Shown here in pieces: positions 1-9,219 of a DNA stretch of 60,429 nt. This DNA is from Methanolobus bombayensis. Lineage in GTDB: Archaea > Halobacteriota > Methanosarcinia > Methanosarcinales > Methanosarcinaceae. The stretch lies in the NCBI RefSeq assembly GCF_017873415.1, contig NZ_JAGGKD010000011.1, forward strand, positions 1 to 60,429, given 5' to 3'. A program made the translations under genes and the position numbers. The first letter of the stretch is position 1. Each line of letters starts with the position of its first letter. The notes beneath the pieces were generated by a model. That model searched no databases, had not been told where the DNA came from, and was given only the letters and a program-made list of their open reading frames with translations.

Positions 1-94
1 AATCATTCCCAACAGAATGATAACGAAATGAGACTTACACTCGTAGGAAGCTCCTTCCTCGACAGCCGAAGGCTGGCAGGGAGGAGGAGTTCAC
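1..94 (+). mobile_element. 3' end of a TnpB element (family 1), cut by the window edge
   Basis: Bases 2-31 encode the last nine residues and stop of a TnpB-like protein (ending IIPNRMITK), matching the C-terminus of the complete copy at 11480-12814 except for one base that leaves the protein unchanged. Bases 32-94 are the right end, with a GC-rich hairpin (CAGCC-GAA-GGCTG core) and the terminal AGTTCAC. The same block occurs at 11417-11479 and 60248-60310, both on the other strand. In TnpB systems this end is the scaffold of the guide RNA, and the guide is the flanking host DNA, here starting at 95. The rest of the gene lies outside the window. Confidence 0.85.
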
Positions 95-278
95 CATATT
101 CCATAGTGAAAGAATGAGATAGAAAAACAAGCATTGTTAGAGATTAGAAAATCATTTCCATATTGCACAAGTGTTGCATTATACATTTCAACGCCTCCAA
201 TAAGAACGGATCTTTGAGATCATTCCGGAGAAATGAAAAAACAGGAGATTCCAAAGGCCCTAGTAAAACATTAAGCGT

Positions 279-551
279 TCATTCATCCAGGATCAGCTCT
301 GGAGATGAGAACTTATTTTTTATTTTGCTGATAGTGTTTTGTAAGAATGATCTTTCAGGTTTGCAATCGTTTGGATCCACACCGAGTTTATCAGCCCAGT
401 TCAGTATTTCAGGGAACATAAGACTCTTCTTTTCTAAAGAAGTGTGTGTCATAGGCATTGCCAACCCTTTTAGAGAAAAAAGTATGATAAGAATCAATAG
501 TCTCTTCTGCATAACTAAAACAACACAACTATCCTGCCAAAGGCGGCACAT
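279..551 (-). CDS. hypothetical small protein, doubtful
   Basis: A 90-codon open frame. If translation starts at the internal Met (residue 15) the product has a hydrophobic N-terminus (MQKRLLILIILFSL) like a signal or anchor segment, followed by a mixed polar tail. I recognise no family. Its first codons overlap the duplicated pth2-flanking segment and no clear ribosome site precedes it, so it may be a chance frame or the remains of a gene broken by the rearrangements here. Confidence 0.2.
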   Translation of the reverse strand: MCRLWQDSCVVLVMQKRLLILIILFSLKGLAMPMTHTSLEKKSLMFPEILNWADKLGVDPNDCKPERSFLQNTISKIKNKFSSPELILDE

Positions 552-829
552 CCCATAACAATTACCGCAAACAGAATTAACTGCTCATGAGAATAAACTC
601 AGTTTCTTTGTTAATTTATCGATGTCTTCACTTTTCATAGGAAAGAAACCCAATGCTGTAATTGTCCCTGGTTCGACTTCTGTCCTTCCAGCATCGCGTA
701 TAAGTTCACAGATATATCCTTCATCAATGGCTTTGTCTCTGAAATTCAATAATTTGGTTCGATTCTTGATCTTCAGAACAACTTTCTTTTGTTGTTTTCC
801 ATCATCGAACCATTCTTTAATATCATCAT
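541..829. repeat. left copy of a ~290-bp direct duplication (pth2 3' part plus flank)
   Basis: This stretch is nearly identical, in the same orientation, to 4963-5264. The match runs from the GCAGGCGGCAC-like segment downstream of pth2 to codon 46-47 of pth2 and stops abruptly at TATCATCA. The right copy has about 17 extra bases just before the stop codon. The two copies bracket the ATPase, RHS fragment and Fic genes. Confidence 0.9.
585..829 (-). pseudogene. 3' fragment of peptidyl-tRNA hydrolase pth2
   Basis: Minus-strand translation gives the last ~80 residues of Pth2, including the IRDAGRTEVEPGT motif region and the same C-terminus (KKLSLFS). The N-terminal part with the SPGKLGVQVAHAS motif is missing. 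The fragment stays in frame with few substitutions, which points to a recent duplication. The break point is 2 bp from the stop codon of the ATPase gene. The intact gene is at 5021-5398. Confidence 0.88.
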
Positions 830-830
830 T

Positions 831-2129
831 TCAAAGACTGGAAGTCTCTTCTTCAAGTAACCATTTCCATACAGGTTTGATCAAAATCTTCCTTCCATCT
901 ATCTCAATCATATCTGAAATATCCCTTGTGAGTATGAGTCCTTCCTGCAGGTCATGAGCTTTCATTGCTTCAAGTAATCCTTCAAGCTCACGTTTTCTGT
1001 TATCAGGGTTCAACTCTTTTGTAACCTGGATGGCACCGGTTATCCTTTGCTTCGTCTTTATCAGGAAATCACATTCATACGTTCCTTTGTGATAATATAC
1101 TTCACTCTGTCTTCTCACAAGTTCTATGAACACCAGGTTCTCAAGCAGCCTGCCATAGTTCTCTGAGAACCTGAATGATACAGCATTTATCATACCTGTA
1201 TCAAGGCAGTAGATCTTCTTTGGGTTTGCAAGTTGTTTCCTGAGAGAATAATCGAACTTATTGATGGAATATAAAAGATATGAGTCCTCTGCATAACCCA
1301 GGTACTCTTTAACAGTGTCTGCCGATATTTCAAGGGCATTTGCCATGCTGTTATAGGAAAAAGGTTTTCCTACATTTGAGATGATGAAATACAGCAGGTT
1401 AATTACATCCCTGTTGTTCCTCAGCTTATGAGGAAAGATGATGTCCTTCAGGTATATGGTCTCATAATAGTTCTTCAGAAGCTCTTCTTTTATGTCTGTA
1501 TCCTCTTCCAGAGATATCCTGGGGAAAGAGCCATGCCTGAGATATTCCTCAAACTCAAGTCTTTTCTCTGCAGATGTCGGCCTTTTGAGCCCCTTGAAAT
1601 CCAGTTGCTCCCTAAAGGTTAATGGATAGACCGTTAATGCAAGGTATCTTCCTGAGAGGCGTGTGATGGTCTTCTTTTCAAGCAGGGATGATGTGGAACC
1701 TGTCAATATAAACTTCAGGCGCTTGTCAGTATCATACAACGTTTTAAGTGTCTGGGTCCAGTACTTGAAGTTCTGGACCTCATCAAGGAAGATGAAGTAT
1801 CTTTCTTTTTTCGTAGCTGCAATGTGGTCTTCAATAATGCCTGAAAGCAGATCTGCACGTTCTGCCTGGCTCTGGAAAACAGGCTCATCAAGGTTCATGT
1901 ACAGTACCGATTCCATTTCATCTTCAGGCAGTTCAAGACTGCGTATGAGCTGGTATATGAGAGTCGATTTGCCGGTTCTTCTTGCACCGAGTATGAGTAA
2001 TATCTCTTCCGTATTCAAATATTTGGATAAGCGTGGATAGTACTGAAGGCGGGGTATACCTGTACTGTAAGTTTTTCCGAACCACCATGGATTCTGCTTT
2101 TCCAGTACGTCTTCTATCAGCTGTTCCAT
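831..2129 (-). CDS. AAA ATPase with DUF4143 domain
   Basis: A 432-residue P-loop ATPase of the archaeal AAA_14/DUF4143 group. Walker A is GARRTGKS (about residues 48-55) and Walker B is FIFLDEV (about 113-119). The middle carries the winged-helix-like DUF4143 core (GSFPRISLEED, YLKDII), and a C-terminal stretch with EVYYHKGTYECDFLI resembles the nuclease-like fold often found in the family. The biological role of these ATPases is not settled, and they are common in mobile or defence-linked regions. Length is normal. The 3' end abuts the duplicated pth2 fragment, so the gene is probably part of the inserted cargo. A TATA-rich stretch precedes it at about 2135-2200. Confidence 0.85.
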   Translation of the reverse strand: MEQLIEDVLEKQNPWWFGKTYSTGIPRLQYYPRLSKYLNTEEILLILGARRTGKSTLIYQLIRSLELPEDEMESVLYMNLDEPVFQSQAERADLLSGIIEDHIAATKKERYFIFLDEVQNFKYWTQTLKTLYDTDKRLKFILTGSTSSLLEKKTITRLSGRYLALTVYPLTFREQLDFKGLKRPTSAEKRLEFEEYLRHGSFPRISLEEDTDIKEELLKNYYETIYLKDIIFPHKLRNNRDVINLLYFIISNVGKPFSYNSMANALEISADTVKEYLGYAEDSYLLYSINKFDYSLRKQLANPKKIYCLDTGMINAVSFRFSENYGRLLENLVFIELVRRQSEVYYHKGTYECDFLIKTKQRITGAIQVTKELNPDNRKRELEGLLEAMKAHDLQEGLILTRDISDMIEIDGRKILIKPVWKWLLEEETSSL

Positions 2130-2214
2130 GATTACATACTTGCTTTCAAATTAAATAAAATTACCGATTATAATCGACAATTCTACTTAATATCCTCTAT
2201 TATACTCGATGATC

Positions 2215-3195
2215 TTGAGTACAATGGCACTCTTTCACAAGTCACTAAAGGGAACATTTCATCGGCTTACGACTACGACCAGCGCTATAGGGTTCTGAGT
2301 GAAACGGTGATATTTGGTACAACCGACTACACAACGTCCTACGAGTACGACAGCAAGGACAGGCCGACAGGTATCACCTATCCCGATGGCAACAGTGCCA
2401 ACCTGAGCTACAATACCCAGACCCTGCTGGAGAGTGTTGAGGGCGTAGTGGACAACCTTGACTACAATGCAAGGAACCAGATCACCACAAAGGAGCTTTC
2501 AAATGGAGTGAACACCAGCTATAGCTATGATTCTGAAAAGCTTTTGCTGAACAGGATATACACTGCAACCCTGCAGGACCTTAACTATGATTTCGACAAT
2601 GTAGGAAACATCCTTGAGATCGAAGATAATGTGCTCAATTCCGTGAAGACATACGGATACGATGACCTTGACAGGTTGACCAGCGCGGATGTATCGATCA
2701 ACAGCACCCCGACATACCAAAGAGACTTTATCTATGACCAGTATGGTTCGATAAGGCAAGTTAACGGGAACTATGTCACGATCTCTTCATACAGCTATAA
2801 CCTGACACCTTTCCATGCCCCTGACACGTATAACGGAAACATTCTGGATTACGATGCCAACGGGAATTTGGTTGAGGATGAAGATTTCATTTACACTTAC
2901 AACGATGCTAACCAACTATCTGAGGTTCGCTATTCTGGAAATAATTCTCTTGTAGAGAAATACTGATACGATACCAACGGCCAGAGAGTCAAGAAACAGA
3001 ACTCTAATGGTGAGTTTAGCTACTATGTAAATCATTTCTATGAGATTGAGAAGGGCACTGCCACCAGTTACTTCTTCCGCGACGACGAGCGCATAGCCAA
3101 GCAGACGGATGAAGGCATGGAGTGGTATCTGTCAGATCATCTGGGTAGTACAACTCTCCTGATTAACGAAAGTGGTCTTCAGGTTGAAAGTGCTC
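2215..3195 (+). pseudogene. RHS/YD-repeat protein fragment with in-frame stop
   Basis: The plus-strand frame reads YD-repeat units (YDYDQRYRVLS, YEYDSKDRPTGITYPDG, YDYDANGNLVEDEDF) from about 2215. A TGA at 2965-2967 interrupts it, and the same frame continues as YDTNGQRVKKQNS and then the RHS-core signature YLSDHLGSTTLL until about 3195. RHS/YD proteins are large secreted shells that carry a variable C-terminal toxin. The N-terminal part, the signal peptide and everything after DHLGST are missing. An initiator such as the GTG at 2307 is therefore unlikely to be used. I call it a decayed internal fragment. Confidence 0.85.
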
Positions 3196-3346
3196 TGTTT
3201 TCAACCTTATTTCTAATTTGTATTTTGAAATTATTCTGACATAAAATGTGGAATACAGAAGAAAACAAAAGGTCTATAGAATAATCAAAAGAAAAACAAT
3301 AAGATAAAACAGTAATAGCTTCGACATCTACTAAGCAAATATTAAT

Positions 3347-3436
3347 TATTGGTATCTGTTAATATCTATCAAATTAATAGTTTTTTCACATACATACTGA
3401 ACTATTGGTATCTGTTAAAAACTATCAAATTAATAG
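3347..3436 (+). repeat. two 34-bp direct repeats upstream of the fic gene
   Basis: The units lie at 3347-3380 and 3403-3436 (period 56 bp, 32 of 34 bases equal). Each starts TATTGGTATCTGTTAA and ends with the near-palindrome CTATCAAATTAATAG. They sit 56-145 bp before the Fic start codon in very AT-rich DNA. This layout fits a double operator, possibly for the winged-helix domain at the Fic C-terminus, but that is inference. Confidence 0.75.
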
Positions 3437-3491
3437 ATATCATTATTAAGTATTAAGTCATAGAATATGAAAAAATATAAATATTGATAAT

Positions 3492-4808
3492 ATGAAGAAA
3501 ATCTCTGATGTGCCCATACTAGGTTCTGAAGAAAGAAATGAAGCTATGAAGTATTTCCACGATTCCGAAGTAATAAAATTCGTTGTTGACTATAACAGAC
3601 GTTATCTTCATTGGGAAGAGGTTAAAAATAGAAAAAAAAAGATTCCAATAAAACCACTTTATTTATGGTATTTAATGAAGTTTTTTAGAACTATAGAAAG
3701 CCCTTTAATTGTTAATTTTGGCCCATATTCTTTTTCTTATACAATACTTGAAGATTTTCAAGAGAAATTACATATCCTTGACAAAGGTGCAGCAGGAAAT
3801 CTTTCAAGCACCATAGATGCCATATCCGACACTCGTGATAAATATATACTGAATTCCCTTATGGAAGAAGCCATTGCGTCCAGTCAAATAGAAGGAGCAA
3901 CTCCCTCACGTAGAGTTGCCAAAGAAATGTTAAGGCAAAAAAGAAAGCCAACAAATAAAGATGAAAAGATGATCCTCAATAATTATAACACTATGAGATA
4001 CGTGTTAGAAATAAAAAATGAGGAAATGACACCTGAACTCCTTCTCAAAATTCAAAAGATGATGACTGAAGACACCCTCGAAAATCCTGATGATGAAGGG
4101 GTTTATAGGGACAATGATGATATTAGAGTTTTCGATAATGATGGCGAAGTATTGCATATTCCGCCAAAGAAAGAAGAAATATCTGCACTAATAAACGAAT
4201 TATGTAACTTTGCAAATGAAGACAGCAAAACATTTATCCATCCTGTAATTAAAGGAATTTTCCTTCACTATTTACTGAATTACATTCACCCATTTAATGA
4301 TGGAAATGGAAGGACAGGTAGAAGTCTTTTTTATTGGTATGTACTAAAGAACGATTATTGGCTTTTTGAATATATGTCAGTGTCACGCCTTATTTACAAA
4401 AAGAGAAGACAATACAAATTGGCTTATCAATACTCTGAATCTGATTTTTTTTGGGATAAAGAAAAAGAGATTGGCGACTTGACATATTTTATCAAATTCA
4501 ACTTAACTGCTATAATAGAATCATTACATGAAATTCAAAACTATCTTGATAAGAAACAAAAAGAGCAGTATCAAGCATTGAAAGGCATAAAAGAGTCAGA
4601 TAAACTGAACATCAGGCAACGCGATATAATGAAACAATTTATCAAGTACCCACAAAAAACTCTGACAATAAAAGAGGTAATGAACACACAAGGTGTATCT
4701 TATGCTACTGCACGGAGCGATTTATTTAATTTAGAAGAAATTGGTCACCTTCAAAAACAAAAACTTGGGAAAGAGTTTGTCTTCATTTTAATGCACAATG
4801 ATGTCTAA
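3492..4808 (+). CDS. Fic family protein (putative AMP-transferase) with C-terminal winged helix
   Basis: A 438-residue protein. The Fic core is HPFNDGNGRTGR at residues 266-277, matching HPFx(D/E)GNGRxxR, so the catalytic His is intact. SSQIEG at 130-135 fits the inhibitory (S/T)xxxE(G/N) helix placed N-terminal to the Fic domain (class II, self-inhibited). The last ~60 residues (RQRDIMKQF to EIGHLQKQ) look like a winged-helix DNA-binding domain. Fic proteins usually transfer AMP from ATP to target Ser/Thr/Tyr hydroxyls, and this Fic-plus-HTH layout is common in toxin-like or self-regulating genes. The target is unknown and no separate antitoxin gene is visible. Base composition is clearly more AT-rich than the neighbours, suggesting transfer. 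Confidence 0.9.
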   Translation: MKKISDVPILGSEERNEAMKYFHDSEVIKFVVDYNRRYLHWEEVKNRKKKIPIKPLYLWYLMKFFRTIESPLIVNFGPYSFSYTILEDFQEKLHILDKGAAGNLSSTIDAISDTRDKYILNSLMEEAIASSQIEGATPSRRVAKEMLRQKRKPTNKDEKMILNNYNTMRYVLEIKNEEMTPELLLKIQKMMTEDTLENPDDEGVYRDNDDIRVFDNDGEVLHIPPKKEEISALINELCNFANEDSKTFIHPVIKGIFLHYLLNYIHPFNDGNGRTGRSLFYWYVLKNDYWLFEYMSVSRLIYKKRRQYKLAYQYSESDFFWDKEKEIGDLTYFIKFNLTAIIESLHEIQNYLDKKQKEQYQALKGIKESDKLNIRQRDIMKQFIKYPQKTLTIKEVMNTQGVSYATARSDLFNLEEIGHLQKQKLGKEFVFILMHNDV

Positions 4809-4962
4809 AGCTGACACAGGTAAATATAACGAAGCAATATATCTTACTCTTTTATTATGTGTCTTTATTTCCAGTCGAGCATTGTAAGTTTAGTAGTTTT
4901 TTGTTTTTATTGGAAACCTATAAAGCTCTTTGCTAATTAAAACAGTACAGCCACCCGCCGCA

Positions 4963-5264
4963 GGCGGCACTATCCATAATAATTACCGCAAACAGAACTG
5001 ACTACTTTCAAGTAGAATTTTCATGAGAATAAACTCAGTTTCTTTGTTAATTTATCGATATCTTCACTTTTCATAGGGAAAAAACCCAATGCTGTAATTG
5101 TCCCGGGTTCCACTTCCGTCCTTCCAGCATCGCGTATAAGTTCACAGATATATCCTTCATCAATGGCTTTGTCTCTGAAGTTCAATAATTTGTTTCGGTT
5201 CTTGATCTTCAGAACAACTTTCTTTTGTTGTTTTCCATCATCGAACCATTCTTTAATATCATCA
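4963..5264. repeat. right copy of the pth2-flank duplication
   Basis: Partner of 541-829. It contains the 3' two thirds of the intact pth2 gene and about 55 bp downstream, beginning at GGCGGCAC. The pair forms direct repeats around a ~4.1-kb cargo. Confidence 0.9.
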
Positions 5265-5398
5265 AGAAGGTCCAGATTTTTGAGGATCGGAGTTATGGAT
5301 GCATGAGCAACCTGAACTCCAAGCTTTCCTGGAGACATTTCAACATCTTCAGGTATTACTATTACTTGTTTATATTCCCACATATTCTCAACTTTCAT
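5021..5398 (-). CDS. pth2: archaeal/eukaryotic-type peptidyl-tRNA hydrolase
   Basis: A 125-residue Pth2 enzyme, which cleaves peptidyl-tRNA released by stalled ribosomes. The family motifs SPGKLGVQVAHAS (residues ~22-34), KVVLKIKN and IRDAGRTEVEPGTIT are all present, and the length is typical. An internal Met at residue 6 (MWEYKQVIVIPED) is an alternative start and gives the more usual N-terminus. The gene follows top6A by 15 bp in the same direction and may be co-transcribed with it. A truncated second copy lies at 585-829. Confidence 0.95.
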   Translation of the reverse strand: MKVENMWEYKQVIVIPEDVEMSPGKLGVQVAHASITPILKNLDLLDDIKEWFDDGKQQKKVVLKIKNRNKLLNFRDKAIDEGYICELIRDAGRTEVEPGTITALGFFPMKSEDIDKLTKKLSLFS

Positions 5399-5413
5399 TT
5401 CTAAATAGAGTAA

Positions 5414-6532
5414 TTATATTACTCCCAATTCTGTCAGTCTATCAGGCAAATATACATCTGTCACATAATCCAAACCTTTTCCTGCAAAAGCCTGTTGTTC
5501 TGCTTTTTTATTAATCTCAAGCTGCAATCTTATTTGTTTTTCCCAGTAATTGCTTTGAAACCGGGGATCTATTAGTTCACTTCTCAAAGCTTCTATGTCT
5601 TTTTCTTTTAACTTATCAGTAGAAAGATCATAATCTACAATATCCGATGGTTGAACACCAACAAACTTGCTACCCGGAATTGCTAGATCTTCTGACAAAT
5701 GAGCAGTTTTAATCGCTCCATAAGCAATCGTGGAAAAAATACGATAAGACCATGGATCGGCATCTGTAAAAACGGCAATCGGCAGATCAAACCTCTCGTT
5801 CATCTTTTTCATAAGGACACGTGTTGAACGTGAAGGTTGACCTTTGAGATGTACAAGAACGGCATCATATTTTTGGTCAAAACCATTCTCTATGAGTCTG
5901 GCATACATGCCACCAGTTTCAACAGCTAGTATAAACTTTGCATCGGACTCTAATAACTCGAGATTCTCCACATTAAAAGGTATTGTATAACCACTTTGTC
6001 CGATATCTTCCTGACAATGAACTATATGATCTCCTCGCCTTGTTGTTTCTCGTAAACGAATCGGTCCTAACATGGTAGCACCATCTTCCTCTGGACGTAC
6101 ATGGAAATATTCTCTTTGCAAACCACATATTATCTCAAAATCCTCTATCGCACGGTCACTTTCATGTTGATCCTTGAATTTTGCTATATCCCATCCCTCT
6201 GAGATATAATATAATTCCCTCAAAGTCGAACCTTTGTTTTGTTTCAAATGATTATTTTGGAGAAAATTCGCAAGCTCAGATCTCTGCAGCAACTTTAAAG
6301 CACCCTTTTTAGATTTTGCACTGGTTTTAGTTTTTCTGTCACCGTAAGTCCAAACGTCGGTGTCCTCATTGTGTATTATATTATTCCTAGAGCGACTTGG
6401 GAGTGTTAAACTTGGCTCATATCCATTTTCCATCTGTTCATAGAGTTTATTTGCAAAATCTAACAGGCGGTCTGTTGCAACTTTATCGTCCTCTTTTCTA
6501 TAATTATTAAATTTATTGTTCATGAATTTCAC
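5414..6532 (-). CDS. top6A: DNA topoisomerase VI subunit A
   Basis: A 372-residue Spo11-like subunit that makes the transient double-strand break during ATP-dependent relaxation and decatenation. The winged-helix catalytic motif RELYY is at residues 105-109 (one of Tyr108/109 is the nucleophile). The Toprim acids are in ILAVETGG (Glu) and [12 protein letters not shown] (Asp-x-Asp). The start overlaps the top6B stop by 4 bp (ATGA), implying translational coupling. A second Met at residue 4 is an alternative start. Together with top6B it is a standard archaeal pair. Confidence 0.96.
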   Translation of the reverse strand: MKFMNNKFNNYRKEDDKVATDRLLDFANKLYEQMENGYEPSLTLPSRSRNNIIHNEDTDVWTYGDRKTKTSAKSKKGALKLLQRSELANFLQNNHLKQNKGSTLRELYYISEGWDIAKFKDQHESDRAIEDFEIICGLQREYFHVRPEEDGATMLGPIRLRETTRRGDHIVHCQEDIGQSGYTIPFNVENLELLESDAKFILAVETGGMYARLIENGFDQKYDAVLVHLKGQPSRSTRVLMKKMNERFDLPIAVFTDADPWSYRIFSTIAYGAIKTAHLSEDLAIPGSKFVGVQPSDIVDYDLSTDKLKEKDIEALRSELIDPRFQSNYWEKQIRLQLEINKKAEQQAFAGKGLDYVTDVYLPDRLTELGVI

Positions 6533-8394
6533 CCGTGTATAGCTATTGCTCCATTAAAAAAACTTTCATCAAGACCTTCTACAATTATTTCTGGTAATGA
6601 TTCAATCTCTACTTCGTCTAAAGTTTCAACAAAATAGCTAATGACTTTCGACGAGCCTGCTGAAACACTTATGTCCCATGTATAGTCATATTCTAGTCCA
6701 ATATCTTTAACCAGAGGCTCTGGATCAGCATTTAATATCTCAAAAGGAACTACATCATGTATGCTAAATTGTTGCTTTTTATGTGAAAAATTACTGATAT
6801 TGATAGAAATATTAGCAAAACCATTTTCCTTCAATTCCACAACTCTCTCAAACAACAAGTTTTCCATGACTCTTGCAACTACAGGAGTTATATTGGGAAC
6901 TTCTTTATCGACCATCTGTGACACATTCTTTGCTATTCGAGGAAGAATTTTAGAGACTATAATCTTCTTCTCATTTTTTGTTTTTATTTTATCTAGAGTT
7001 TTTTTATGATCAGCCACTTTCTTCGCAACCTCTTTTATTGCCCTTTGAATCTCGGCCCTAATTTCAGGAATATCCGCGATAGCATCTTTTGATTCTGAAG
7101 TGAAGGGTATATTCGTTGAAGCAACATGCACTAGTATCACTAGTGGACCGGTTGGTAGATATCCAATACGATGACTGATACCATAATATGTCCAGTTGAC
7201 AGACTTTATTGCTTCTGTTATCAAACATCCACCCTGTTGATACAAAAGAGGGACTTTGTTCGCAAAGCGCATGACACTGATTGTGTCATCATTTTTCAAA
7301 TCACCACCATATCCAATACCAACCTCAATAAGGAAAGTATTCCCAGAATGTACTTGAGGGGGCCTGGTGGTGGTAGCTATGTGATCAACATTAAACTCCT
7401 TTTTGAGACCTTCTTTCATAAGGTCTTGACCAATAGGGGACAAGCAATAAGTCGGTGCGGACATCAGTTTTACTTTTGAAAAGGCATCGAGAAGTCTATT
7501 TGTTTGATCCCTGTCAATTATATGGGGATCCAGTTCAGGATTGACATCAGCTTTTTCACAAATCTCTTCAGCAGCAAGACGTCCAATCTTTGCAAAAGAA
7601 TCAATCAGAAATGTTAATATTTTTTGTCTGCAGGTACTTTTAGCCATTTTCATGAGAGTACCAATTTCGATTCCATGGGGATGAGGTAATACCTCTTTTG
7701 CAGGAATTGGAAGTATTTCAGTTGCTCTTTCGAATACGACTGTTTCACCACTTGGTTCAGTGAGTGATATTCGAGCATGGGGATTAACAATTGCAGACGC
7801 TTTTAGATATTCATAGACGGACTGTTTTCTACCACTTACGTAGGAGGCTTTCATTTCCATTTCGATACCTGTTCCATGTGGACGATACCAATCAATTTCT
7901 TCGTGCTTGAGAATTTCTGGTTCGTTTGTGTTGGTATTTATCATCAATTCAAAATAGTGTGCAGGTTTTCCAGGGCCGGTTTTTGATATTATTTTCGTAC
8001 TGGCACCAGAGCTAAGCTGCGAATAGAGAACAGCTGCAGATATCCCAATTCCTTGTTGTCCACGACTCTGTTTTAAATGATGGAACTTTGAACCATACAA
8101 TAATATAGCAAATACTTTAGGAATTTGTTCTTTGGTAATACCTGGTCCATTATCCTCAATAGTAATGATGACATTATATTTACTAGACTTTTTAACCATT
8201 ATACTTATTTCAGGAAGTATCCCTGCATCTTCACAAGCATCAAGCGAGTTATCCACGCCTTCTTTAATGGTTGTGTTCAAACATCTTGGTTTAGAGTCAA
8301 AACCTAATATATGTCTGTTTTTTTCAAAGAACTCTGCTACACTTATTGCCTTTTGTTCTTTGGCAAGTTCTTCTGCGATTTCGTTTTGTTTCAT
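6529..8394 (-). CDS. top6B: DNA topoisomerase VI subunit B
   Basis: A 621-residue GHKL ATPase subunit that dimerises on ATP binding and gates DNA passage. The N-box is [13 protein letters not shown], the G1 box EDNGPGI, and the lid/G2 segment [13 protein letters not shown]. An H2TH segment, a transducer domain and a C-terminal beta domain follow, consistent with the length. It is the first gene of top6B-top6A(-pth2). Upstream (8395-8520) is AT-rich and holds the likely promoter. Confidence 0.96.
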   Translation of the reverse strand: MKQNEIAEELAKEQKAISVAEFFEKNRHILGFDSKPRCLNTTIKEGVDNSLDACEDAGILPEISIMVKKSSKYNVIITIEDNGPGITKEQIPKVFAILLYGSKFHHLKQSRGQQGIGISAAVLYSQLSSGASTKIISKTGPGKPAHYFELMINTNTNEPEILKHEEIDWYRPHGTGIEMEMKASYVSGRKQSVYEYLKASAIVNPHARISLTEPSGETVVFERATEILPIPAKEVLPHPHGIEIGTLMKMAKSTCRQKILTFLIDSFAKIGRLAAEEICEKADVNPELDPHIIDRDQTNRLLDAFSKVKLMSAPTYCLSPIGQDLMKEGLKKEFNVDHIATTTRPPQVHSGNTFLIEVGIGYGGDLKNDDTISVMRFANKVPLLYQQGGCLITEAIKSVNWTYYGISHRIGYLPTGPLVILVHVASTNIPFTSESKDAIADIPEIRAEIQRAIKEVAKKVADHKKTLDKIKTKNEKKIIVSKILPRIAKNVSQMVDKEVPNITPVVARVMENLLFERVVELKENGFANISINISNFSHKKQQFSIHDVVPFEILNADPEPLVKDIGLEYDYTWDISVSAGSSKVISYFVETLDEVEIESLPEIIVEGLDESFFNGAIAIHG

Positions 8395-8786
8395 GTTTTC
8401 ACTTAGGTGTTTTATTTATAATGATTCCATTGATGGTACTTTTCTCTGCAATATTTTACAGTAGAATTTGCCACGCCCAACTACTATATAATATTATTGT
8501 ATATTATGCACAAAATATTTTATATTCAATGAGAAGCTTCTCATTGAAAAACTAAAATAATTCTCTTGAATGTGATATTGCATCATTTACTAAGTTTGTT
8601 AAAAAATATATTAAGTTGTAAAAAATCAATAAAATAACATAATACTTTGTCCATTTGACATAATTAAGCGGGCAAGTGTAGTTAGAAAACTAGGCATTTT
8701 ATCACATTTACTGAAAGAATTCATACACCTTTTCCAGTTCGAAGAACTAGAACTCCCATTAAATCTTTGATTTAATATGAGTTTGA

Positions 8787-8818
8787 AAACGGCGGTCTTC
8801 TTACTCCAACGCAATAAA
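8787..8818 (-). mobile_element. solo left-end remnant of a family-2 TnpB element
   Basis: GGCGGTCTTCTTACTCC at 8791-8807 resembles the complete left ends at 14502 and 55131 (GGTGGTCTTCTTGCTCT). As at both complete left ends, exactly six bases separate the block from ATAAA (8814-8818). The inner arm of the hairpin is lost. The associated right end or tnpB is not adjacent, so this is a relic. Confidence 0.6.
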
Positions 8819-8898
8819 GGCTATGTGATGCACCAAAAACATAACTATTGTATACTTACTATGCAGTAAGTTACTGTATGGTAACATTTTATGGCCGC

Positions 8899-8934
8899 GT
8901 CAACTACCACCCTATTTATAGGTTGGTAGTTGAC
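8899..8934. repeat. 36-bp near-perfect palindrome
   Basis: GTCAACTACCA (8899-8909) pairs with TGGTAGTTGAC (8924-8934), and inner CCTA/TAGG pairs extend the stem across one mismatch to a TTTA loop. The outer arm differs by one base from the GAACTACCAC end of family-2 TnpB elements. It may be a degenerate element end or an independent hairpin. The rest of 8395-9016 holds only element relics and AT-rich DNA, with no gene I can support. Confidence 0.7.
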
Positions 8935-9016
8935 TAGAATTAGTTCATTAATGATTAAAGTCGATTGTTCATAGAGCATACAAAAGCGTACACTTTTTTC
9001 GTGTATATATCTCCTA

Positions 9017-9219
9017 GTGAACTACCACTGGTTAAAACCAGTGGCTTCTTGCTTCATTCCTCTGACCAACGCCAGTAAGTCCACAAGCTCTTTCCATAGT
9101 TCCTACGGTGTTTAAGTTATTCAAAGCAATTATTTTAATGTTGATAGCAGCATTTAAATCCCTATCATGTAATGTCTTGCATGTTGGACATTCCCATTCT
9201 CTTGTCTTAAGAGTTAAAT
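9017..9219 (-). pseudogene. truncated family-2 TnpB with intact right end
   Basis: Minus-strand frame 9032-9219 encodes the last ~62 residues of a TnpB closely related to 13131-14393 (LTLKTREWECPTCKTLHDRDLNAAINIK). It keeps the second zinc-ribbon CxxC and the last RuvC Asp but nothing upstream. The right end (9017-9044) carries the hairpin CCACTGGTTAAAACCAGTGG and terminal GTTCAC. The break is at the left TIR of the small element at 9220-9351. No nuclease can be made, but the RNA scaffold region is preserved. Confidence 0.85.

Noticed and set aside
3347-3436. CRISPR-like repeats upstream of fic
   Set aside because: Only two units, with a 22-bp gap shorter than a normal spacer and no further copies; better explained as operators.
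8626-8814. 62-codon minus ORF near top6B
   Set aside because: Its first codons are the degenerate TnpB left end; the remainder is Ser/Asn-rich low-complexity translation of AT-rich DNA.
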